Source: an uncultured Prevotellaceae bacterium (GTDB taxonomy: Bacteria; Bacteroidota; Bacteroidia; Bacteroidales; Bacteroidaceae). Taken from it: DNA of 39,768 nucleotides. The stretch covers positions 1-39,768 of the forward strand of contig ONJJ01000032.1 of NCBI GenBank assembly GCA_900318115.1, read 5' to 3'. The stretch's first letter is position 1; each line of letters starts with the position of its first letter. The position numbers and the translations under genes are program-made. Below are positions 16,578-21,816 of this stretch, in pieces. The notes below the pieces were generated by a model, which searched no databases, was not told the origin of the DNA, and worked only from the letters and a program-made list of their open reading frames with translations.

Positions 16578-16831
16578 TTTCGTCAAAGCGCACACAATCA
16601 GCAATATACGAAAAATTCCGTGTAGTTGTGTACCAACGAACCCTACTTTTTTTCTGCAAAAACGGCATTTTCGCTTTGACGACCCTTGGGGCGTCAAAGC
16701 ATACATCAGGCTGAAAGCCGAAAAATATCCAGCAGTTTCCTTTGACGACCCAAGGGACGTCAAAGCACACATCAGGACGCATAGCAAGAAAGATCCGTAT
16801 CTTCTGCTTGACGACCCAAGGGGCGTCAAAG
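16578..16831. repeat. 66-bp tandem repeat carrying a CGTCAAAG palindrome
   Basis: The palindromes CTTTGACG...CGTCAAAG are at 16674-16699, 16740-16765 and 16807-16831, with inner sequence ACCCTTGGGG, ACCCAAGGGA or ACCCAAGGGG. The 40-41 bp between them are also related (A[TC]ACATCAGG just after each palindrome), and a half-unit precedes them at 16578. Spacing of 66-67 bp equals 22 codons, so the minus strand reads as a 22-residue repeat (FDAPWVVK type) without an independent start or signal. Confidence 0.8.
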
Positions 16832-16860
16832 GAAAGCTCCCCACGTTGGCACTGCTCCAG

Positions 16861-16927
16861 CCCGCCGCATCCTGCATCATCTCTCGTCGCATCCTGCATC
16901 ATCCCCCGCCGCATCCAGCATCACCCC
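16861..16927 (+). repeat. 22-bp tandem repeat, three units
   Basis: CGCCGCATCCTGCATCATC, CGTCGCATCCTGCATCATC and CGCCGCATCCAGCATCACC follow each other at about 22-bp spacing. Confidence 0.75.
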
Positions 16928-17148
16928 TAATAATTGGAGAGTTCGTCTCAAGACGTAACCCTCCCTTTTTCCCATGTCCTCATACTCTCCACTTCATACT
17001 CCATCACGAAGAATGAAAGGGTGCTTGGAGGATAGACGGTCTATAATGCCGAAGTGAAATCACCTCCTTTCCGAAACAAAAACACACCCTTTCCTCTCCT
17101 CCATTGCATTTTTTCCCGTTTTTCTTTCTTCAACTCCCCCCTTTTTAC

Positions 17149-17156
17149 TACTTTTG
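17149..17156 (+). promoter_or_regulatory. -7 box (TACTTTTG) upstream of RNA element E2
   Basis: The same octamer, TACTTTTG, as in front of element E1 (863-870). It is the nearest strong promoter candidate upstream of the restriction-modification operon, about 570 bp before the first methyltransferase. Confidence 0.6.
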
Positions 17157-17159
17157 TCC

Positions 17160-17471
17160 CGTTGAAGCCGTGAAGTGAGGCCTTCGGGGACACAGATCGA
17201 GCTGAGACCTACATATTGAAAGGCGTTACTGACGCTTTGTTTTTGGCTGTTCCGAAATTACCACATCCGAATTGCTAATCAAAGACAAAGACGAGTGACT
17301 GCCACGGAGGTGGTATATTCACGTCCGTAGTGTGCAGCGAGGGTACGTGTACCCTCACGCACACTTTACGGGTGTACTATATTCTCCAAAGTGGATGCTC
17401 TCTGATTGTTCATTAGCATGGCTGTGGTAAGCCACGGAAGCGAACGATAGAGGTCAGCATCCACTTTTTTT
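17160..17471 (+). ncRNA. Structured RNA element E2 with terminator-like pseudoknot stem
   Basis: Stem A TTCCG 17250-17254 with CGGAA 17435-17439; loop AAA opposite GCCA; stem B TTACCAC 17258-17264 with GTGGTAA 17424-17430, preceded by GGCT; stem C TGCTAAT 17273-17279 with ATTAGCA 17412-17418. Inside the apical loop is a well-formed arm: CCGTA/TACGG (17325-17329 with 17367-17371), GTGTGC/GCACAC (17330-17335 with 17359-17364) and GAGGGTAC/GTACCCTC (17339-17346 with 17349-17356). A crossing stem joins GTGGATGCT (17391-17399) and ATTGTTC (17405-17411) to GAACGAT (17442-17448) and AGCATCCAC (17456-17464), followed by seven T. Layout and loop sequences match E1 and E3. The 5' part holds a small GCGT/ACGC hairpin near 17223-17235. 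Confidence 0.7.
17391..17471 (+). terminator. Intrinsic terminator-like hairpin with large structured loop (part of E2)
   Basis: GTGGATGCT pairs with AGCATCCAC and is followed immediately by TTTTTTT (17465-17471). The loop contains a second helix (ATTGTTC/GAACGAT) and the small hairpin GTGG-TAAG-CCAC. That last hairpin uses the 3' arm of stem B, so full terminator folding and the A-B-C hairpin cannot both form as drawn unless as a pseudoknot. Confidence 0.65.
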
Positions 17472-17554
17472 ATGTTGATAGTGATAACCAATAAACGAAT
17501 TAACAATAACAAAAAAGAAAAGATTAAAGAGTTCGATTTCATCCTTGATTTGAC

Positions 17555-17702
17555 TGATTAACCAGAATTAGGACCTCAGGAAACACGTCAGTCGGACAAG
17601 CAACTGGATGTTTGCGCTCATTGGGGCGTGGACATAAAGATTGTTGTCTGATGTGGGCTGTCCTAAGCCTTGGTTAAACACCTCTCTTCCACGCCCCCTT
17701 TT
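17555..17702 (+). ncRNA. Structured RNA element E3, immediately upstream of the methyltransferase operon
   Basis: Stem A TTAACCA 17558-17564 with TGGTTAA 17671-17677; loop GAA 17565-17567 opposite GCCT 17667-17670; stem B TTAGGAC 17568-17574 with GTCCTAA 17660-17666, preceded by GGGCT (17655-17659); stem C GACAA-g-CAA 17595-17603 with TTGTTGTC 17641-17648. A crossing stem, GGGGCGTGGA 17623-17632 with TCCACGCCCC 17688-17697, precedes CTTTT. Loop sequences are identical to E1 although all helices differ, which is covariation. A short reading frame of 29 codons (17472-17561) ends with a TAA that overlaps stem A; it has no visible ribosome binding site. Confidence 0.7.
17623..17702 (+). terminator. 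Terminator-like stem with 55-nt loop (part of E3)
   Basis: A perfect 10-bp GC-rich stem (GGGGCGTGGA with TCCACGCCCC) is followed by C and four T, 27 bp before the methyltransferase start. The loop contains the 3' arms of stems A, B and C. If it terminates, expression of the operon would depend on antitermination or read-through. Confidence 0.55.
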
Positions 17703-17712
17703 CAAAATAACG

Positions 17713-17720
17713 AAAGGAGG
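17713..17720 (+). promoter_or_regulatory. Ribosome binding site supporting a GTG start
   Basis: AAAGGAGG lies 8 nt before the GTG at 17729. Such a strong Shine-Dalgarno is unusual for Bacteroidota and supports the GTG start; it also hints that the operon was acquired. Confidence 0.7.
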
Positions 17721-17728
17721 GCTTTTTA

Positions 17729-18814
17729 GTGGCAAAGAAAAAATTTAAAGTTTTGGATTTGTTTTGTGGTTGTGGTGGTATCAGCGAAGGCTACGCACTT
17801 GCAGGTTTTGAGATTGCAGGAGGTATTGACTTCAACGAACATGCAACAATGACCTTTATGCACAATTTCCAAAAAGCAAAAGTGCATAATATTGATATTA
17901 TAACATTCCCGGATGACAAAATAGATGAAGAATACGGGGATGTTGATATAATAGTTGGTGGACCGCCATGTCAGGGATTCTCATCTGCAAATAGATGGCA
18001 GAAGGAGATGGAAGACCCACGGAATAAATTATTCTTTGAATATATCCGCTTCGTTCAAAGGATTCATCCTAAAGTCATTATGATAGAAAATGTTCGTGGG
18101 CTATTAACTCGCGACAATGGGTATGCAATAAGACGAATTGAAGAAATACTTGGTGCAGAAGAATACAATATCAGATATCAGATACTTGATGCGTCAGAGT
18201 ATGGCGTTCCACAAAATAGGAAAAGGGCTATTATCATCGGTATTAGAAAGGATTTCAAAGATATCTACTTTGATTTTGACACCATAGAGAAGAAAGAAAA
18301 GACCACGGTCGAGGATGCTATAGGAGAACTATATTGTTTTGAGAATAGTGCTGATGGAGTGAAACATATAGAAACACCACCTAACACTATTCTAAGGGCA
18401 TTCTTCAGGACAAAAGATAATTCCATATTAGACCAAGATATTGTTTATCCTGCTCAAAACGTTCAAGAGAGAATTAAATATGTTCCTCAAGGAGGCAATT
18501 GGAAGGATGTTCCAGAGGATTTATGGCCGACTAATAGGAAAAACAGACATTCATCTGCATATAAGAGACTTGATCCAAACACTCAATCATGTACGATTGA
18601 TACAGGCAACGCTCATAGTAATTACTTTCATCCCATTTTCAATAGGATTCCGACTATAAGAGAATCTGCCAGACTGCAGTCTTTTCCTGATAGTTTTGAG
18701 TTCCAAGGTCCAAGGGGAAGTAAGTATAGACAGATTGGTAATGCAGTTCCCCCACTAATGGCAAAGGCAATAGCTGATGCGATAATGAAAATAATAAGAG
18801 ATGAAAATAATTGA
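17729..18814 (+). CDS. DNA (cytosine-5) methyltransferase, first of two
   Basis: A 361-residue m5C methyltransferase. Motif I is LDLFCGCGGISEGY (residues 9-22), motif IV is GGPPCQGFSS with catalytic Cys81, motif VI is IENVRG (Glu120), motif VIII is PQNRKRAIIIG, and motifs IX/X are RESARLQSFPDSFEF and QIGNAVPPLMAKAIA. The target-recognition region lies between about 200 and 300. The GTG start is backed by a strong Shine-Dalgarno. It overlaps the second methyltransferase by 14 bp. Paired m5C enzymes usually modify the two strands of one asymmetric site, as in LlaJI. Base composition is clearly AT-rich compared with the core genes, which suggests transfer. Confidence 0.95.
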   Translation: MAKKKFKVLDLFCGCGGISEGYALAGFEIAGGIDFNEHATMTFMHNFQKAKVHNIDIITFPDDKIDEEYGDVDIIVGGPPCQGFSSANRWQKEMEDPRNKLFFEYIRFVQRIHPKVIMIENVRGLLTRDNGYAIRRIEEILGAEEYNIRYQILDASEYGVPQNRKRAIIIGIRKDFKDIYFDFDTIEKKEKTTVEDAIGELYCFENSADGVKHIETPPNTILRAFFRTKDNSILDQDIVYPAQNVQERIKYVPQGGNWKDVPEDLWPTNRKNRHSSAYKRLDPNTQSCTIDTGNAHSNYFHPIFNRIPTIRESARLQSFPDSFEFQGPRGSKYRQIGNAVPPLMAKAIADAIMKIIRDENN

Positions 18815-19820
18815 TATGTTTTGTGGTATAGGTGGATTAAGTCTCGGCTTCGAACAAGCTGGGTTTGAAGTTGTTTCTGCAGTTGATATGTGGAAAGATG
18901 CCGTTGTTACCTATAATCACAATAGGAAAAAGAAGATTGCAAAAGTTGAAACCGTCGAAATCTTCAATGATAAAGAGTTGCCAGAGTTGATAAAGTCGGA
19001 GCATATTTCGGGCATTATAGGAGGACCACCTTGTCAGGGATTCAGCACAGTGGGTCGAAGAGAAGTTGACGATCCTCGTAATAAAATGTACTTGGAATTC
19101 TACAAGGCTGTAAAATTGGCTTCCCCAGACTTTTTTGTAATTGAAAACGTCAAGGGCATGCTTACACTTAACAAGGGAGCATTTGTGAAAGACTTGATAG
19201 AGCGTTTTGGCTCCAACGGTTTGGGGTATAATATAACCTATCAATTGCTAAATGCTGCAGATTATGGTATACCCCAAAATCGATATCGTGTTTTTTATGT
19301 TGGAATAAAAAATAAAACTTTTGAGTTCCCTAAGCCATTAAATATAATCCTTACGGCCAAAGATGGTATAAGCGATTTGGAAGGTGCCGATAATAATCAT
19401 TATGGTTCAGCACCACAGAATGAGTTTCAAAGGACGTTGAGAGGTAAATGTAAACACCCAGTAAACCAAGATTATACATCTCATACGCAGCAGACTATAG
19501 ATATTATTCGTCAAGTCCCTGATGGAGGAAATATTAGGGATCTTCCAAAAGAAGTGTGGGAGATTAGAAAATACAATAAGGCTTTCGAGAGAATGGGATC
19601 ATTTAAACCTTCAAATACAATAGACACTGGACACCGAAATTATTTCCATTATTCGGAGCCCCGAATTCCAACAGTAAGAGAGTCTGCTCGTATTCAATCA
19701 TTCCCTGATGATTTTGAAATTGTAGGAACACGCGGAAGCCAATATAAACAAGTCGGTAATGCCGTTCCTCCAATGCTTGCAAAAATTATAGCAGAAAAAA
19801 TAAAGGAGACCATATTATGA
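18801..19820 (+). CDS. DNA (cytosine-5) methyltransferase, second of two
   Basis: A 339-residue m5C methyltransferase with motif I IDMFCGIGGLSLGF at the very N-terminus, motif IV GGPPCQGFSTVG (catalytic Cys78), motif VI IENVKG (Glu115), motif VIII PQNRYRVFYVG, and the C-terminal pair RESARIQSFPDDFEI and QVGNAVPPMLAKIIA. It is clearly related to the first enzyme, but the middle (target-recognition) part differs, in keeping with a different half or strand of the recognition site. The start overlaps the first gene and the end overlaps the next gene by 4 bp (ATGA), so translation is coupled. Confidence 0.95.
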   Translation: MKIIDMFCGIGGLSLGFEQAGFEVVSAVDMWKDAVVTYNHNRKKKIAKVETVEIFNDKELPELIKSEHISGIIGGPPCQGFSTVGRREVDDPRNKMYLEFYKAVKLASPDFFVIENVKGMLTLNKGAFVKDLIERFGSNGLGYNITYQLLNAADYGIPQNRYRVFYVGIKNKTFEFPKPLNIILTAKDGISDLEGADNNHYGSAPQNEFQRTLRGKCKHPVNQDYTSHTQQTIDIIRQVPDGGNIRDLPKEVWEIRKYNKAFERMGSFKPSNTIDTGHRNYFHYSEPRIPTVRESARIQSFPDDFEIVGTRGSQYKQVGNAVPPMLAKIIAEKIKETIL

Positions 19821-20557
19821 ATATTGTTTTATCAGTAGATAGTTATAAGGGTGTTGATGGTAGCAGTTTGTCACCAACTCGTTGCTCCCAAATTGTTCAA
19901 GTTTATGAAATGCTAGAGGAACTCGGGACAAAGACTATCACCTATATAGGAATACAGGAAGAGGCTGCACGAAGAAAATTATTTGGAAAGACTCAAGCTA
20001 AAAGTGCAATAAGAACTTTTTTCCCTCTCCTAAAAAAACTTGATTTTGTCGATTATGAAGGTAATTTTGCTGCAAACATGTGTTTTACTGAATTAGGAAC
20101 ACAATTCGTCCTTGCATGTAGGGCTTTGGCAAATGTAACTGATGAAACTCCACACAAAGATGAGATTGTTTCAAGACTCAAGAGTATAAAAAGAAATACA
20201 CAACAGAAAGGCCTTGTAAATATGTACAAAGATCCCGAATGGAAGCATCATAATATGTGGATTGCTCTAAAACTACTAAAAACATTTAGGATCATGCATT
20301 GGAACGAATTCCTATACACATTGCATTATATAGAAATAGGTAAAACCATAGAAGATGCAATAATACAAATCAAAGCAAATAAGAAAAAAATAGATTCGAT
20401 TATTTTCTTAAATGAGGATAATGAAATACTTCCAAACACATGTTATTCTTATTTGAGAAGCTTTTTAGAAGAAGCGGGGTTAATCTCTAAAGTTTCTTCA
20501 TTGGAATCAAAGCTGCTTGATGGCTCCGATTTATTTTTCTCACAAATTGGTATGTAA
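19817..20557 (+). CDS. Unknown protein of the restriction-modification operon, candidate DNA-recognition subunit
   Basis: A 246-residue protein that I cannot assign to a family. The first 100 residues look helical and winged-helix-like: SPTRCSQIVQVYEMLEELG, then AKSAIRTFFPLLKKLDFVDY followed by a short beta wing (EGNFAANMCFTELGTQFV). The C-terminal half has more helices (NMWIALKLLKTFRIMHWNEF) and a final helical hairpin. There is no nuclease or NTPase motif. It is translationally coupled to the methyltransferase (ATGA overlap) and lies 2 bp before the GTPase gene (stop 20557, next ATG 20560). Because the McrB-like subunit lacks a large N-terminal domain, I infer that this protein may supply target binding; that is a hypothesis. 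The gene is very AT-rich (15 G+C of 60 at 20401-20460). Confidence 0.8.
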   Translation: MNIVLSVDSYKGVDGSSLSPTRCSQIVQVYEMLEELGTKTITYIGIQEEAARRKLFGKTQAKSAIRTFFPLLKKLDFVDYEGNFAANMCFTELGTQFVLACRALANVTDETPHKDEIVSRLKSIKRNTQQKGLVNMYKDPEWKHHNMWIALKLLKTFRIMHWNEFLYTLHYIEIGKTIEDAIIQIKANKKKIDSIIFLNEDNEILPNTCYSYLRSFLEEAGLISKVSSLESKLLDGSDLFFSQIGM

Positions 20558-20559
20558 TT

Positions 20560-21810
20560 ATGGGTGTATATGATTCAAATATTAAGAGAGATGTTGATGA
20601 AATCAACAAATTATTGAGAGGTATCAAACCTTCTTCATTGAAAGTTGGGACTGGGATTAATGTAAAATATCGTCGGTATTTAACCGCCATCAAATCCAAG
20701 CCATTCCTTCTTCTGGCAGGCATCTCTGGCACAGGCAAATCTCGCATCGTTCGTGAACTGGCGCGAGCTTGCTGGGAGGTGGGTTCAAAAGAATATGAAG
20801 AGCCAAGGCCAAAGAACTTCGAGATGGTGCAAGTGAAGCCGAACTGGCACGATTCGAGTGAGTTGATAGGTTATGTGAGCCGTGTGAGTGGAGAACCTGT
20901 GTTTGTGGCGGGCGACTTCCTGAAGTTTGTGGCCCGGGCTTGGGAGGAACCGGAAGTTCCTTTTTTCCTGTGTCTCGACGAAATGAACCTGGCTCCTGTG
21001 GAACAGTATTTTGCGGAATATCTGAGTGTGGTGGAAAGCAGGAAGGCTGATGCTGAAGGGAATATCACGACAGATCCGATTCTGAAGAAGAGTAAGGAGG
21101 ATTGGTATCGTGTTTTGACAGGAGAATTGACGGACAATGACGATGTACGGCATCGTTTCCTCGAAGATGGCATCTGTCTGCCTCCAAACCTCATTGTTAT
21201 TGGCACGGTGAACATGGACGAAACGACTTTCTCGTTCTCGCGCAAGGTACTCGACAGAGCCATGACCATCGAGATGAATGAAGTGGATCTGAAGGGCGGC
21301 CTTGACTCCCGACACGACATGATAGGGAAACTCGGAAAGGAGGAACTGATAGGCACCGCCGTGGAGGGCGTGGATGTGTATTCCGGATTTAAAGATGTTT
21401 GCGATACGGCGATTACTTACTTGCAGAAAGTCAATGCAAAGCTGGAAGGTACTCCGTTCAGGATTGCCTACAGGACGAGGAATGAAGTGCTGCTCTATGT
21501 TGTCAATAATCTGCCATATGACAAGATAGAAGGTGACGAGGAATCAACGTATAAAGAAGAGTTTGTCGTGGCTCGTGCCTTGGACGAAATCACCTGCATG
21601 AAGATTCTTTCGCGCGTTGAGGGCGATGAGTCCAAAGTGAGCAAAGACTTCCTGAAGGGTCTTAGAGAAACGATAAAAGAAGGACTTGAAGAGGTTTTTC
21701 AAGACCTCTTTGATGAAGAAGACAAAAAAGGCTACAAATCAGTCTCTCTTGCCAAGTTGGATGAAATGATTAAACGCCTGGATTCGGGCTACACCAGTTT
21801 CTGGAGCTGA
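20560..21810 (+). CDS. McrB-like AAA+ GTPase, restriction motor subunit (LlaJI.R1-like)
   Basis: A 416-residue AAA+ protein. Walker A is GISGTGKS (residues 54-61), Walker B is FFLCLDEMNLAPVEQYFAEYL (Asp140, Glu141), and the sensor/consensus region is GTVNMDETTFSFSRKVLDRA (about 215-234), corresponding to the MNTADRS-type element of McrB-family GTPases with the motif altered to VNMDETT. Only about 45 residues precede the AAA+ core, whereas LlaJI.R1 and McrB carry an N-terminal DNA-binding domain of 150 or more residues. The likely role is nucleotide-driven translocation in complex with the downstream nuclease. Base composition switches from AT-rich to GC-richer near 20690, inside this gene. 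The stop is 6 bp before the next ATG. Confidence 0.9.
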   Translation: MGVYDSNIKRDVDEINKLLRGIKPSSLKVGTGINVKYRRYLTAIKSKPFLLLAGISGTGKSRIVRELARACWEVGSKEYEEPRPKNFEMVQVKPNWHDSSELIGYVSRVSGEPVFVAGDFLKFVARAWEEPEVPFFLCLDEMNLAPVEQYFAEYLSVVESRKADAEGNITTDPILKKSKEDWYRVLTGELTDNDDVRHRFLEDGICLPPNLIVIGTVNMDETTFSFSRKVLDRAMTIEMNEVDLKGGLDSRHDMIGKLGKEELIGTAVEGVDVYSGFKDVCDTAITYLQKVNAKLEGTPFRIAYRTRNEVLLYVVNNLPYDKIEGDEESTYKEEFVVARALDEITCMKILSRVEGDESKVSKDFLKGLRETIKEGLEEVFQDLFDEEDKKGYKSVSLAKLDEMIKRLDSGYTSFWS

Positions 21811-21816
21811 TAAGGT

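Larger units (their letters stand above)
16015..16633. repeat. Imperfect 37-bp inverted repeat flanking a 545-bp interior
   Basis: The left arm, 16015-16051 (begins CTACACAACTACACAAAA, ends ATATTGCTGAT), and the right arm, 16597-16633 (begins ATCAGCAATATA, ends GTGTAGTTGTGTAC), are reverse complements at 31 of 37 positions by my count. The interior holds the 86-bp and 21-bp arrays. The shape is that of a MITE or a decayed insertion, but I find no adjacent target-site duplication and no transposase. Confidence 0.6.
15783..17148. other. Gene-free repeat mosaic to the left of the defence island
   Basis: About 1.4 kb with no supportable gene. It holds a 43-bp repeat, a 37-bp imperfect inverted repeat with arms 545 bp apart, an 86-bp tandem repeat, a 21-bp array, a 66-bp tandem repeat containing palindromes and a 22-bp array, all listed separately. 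ORFs here are Tyr/Phe- or Pro/Ser-rich translations of the repeats. From about 16930 to 17148 I see nothing but T/C-rich spacer. Confidence 0.75.

Noticed and set aside
16674-16831. CRISPR-like pattern: three 26-bp palindromic repeats with 40-41 bp spacers
   Set aside because: The spacers resemble each other, there is a half-unit upstream in the same phase and no cas gene is nearby; it is a 66-bp tandem repeat.
16674-16831. GCGTC sites in the palindromes as recognition sites of the LlaJI-like system
   Set aside because: GACGC/GCGTC is the site of LlaJI itself; specificity of this homologue is unknown and a 5-bp match is expected by chance.
16564-16914. Minus-strand ORF with 22-residue repeats (FDAPWVVK type)
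   Set aside because: It is a translation of the 66-bp DNA repeat, whose length is divisible by three; there is no promoter, ribosome binding site or signal, and an overlapping frame is equally open.
17391-17464. Invertible promoter flanked by inverted repeats (phase-variable restriction-modification)
   Set aside because: The inverted repeats are 9 bp and end in a T-run, as in a terminator; no recombinase gene is present and the promoter box lies outside them.
17160-17702. Retron-type msr/msd RNA in front of a defence operon
   Set aside because: There is no reverse transcriptase gene in the window, and E1, the third family member, precedes a lipoprotein gene.
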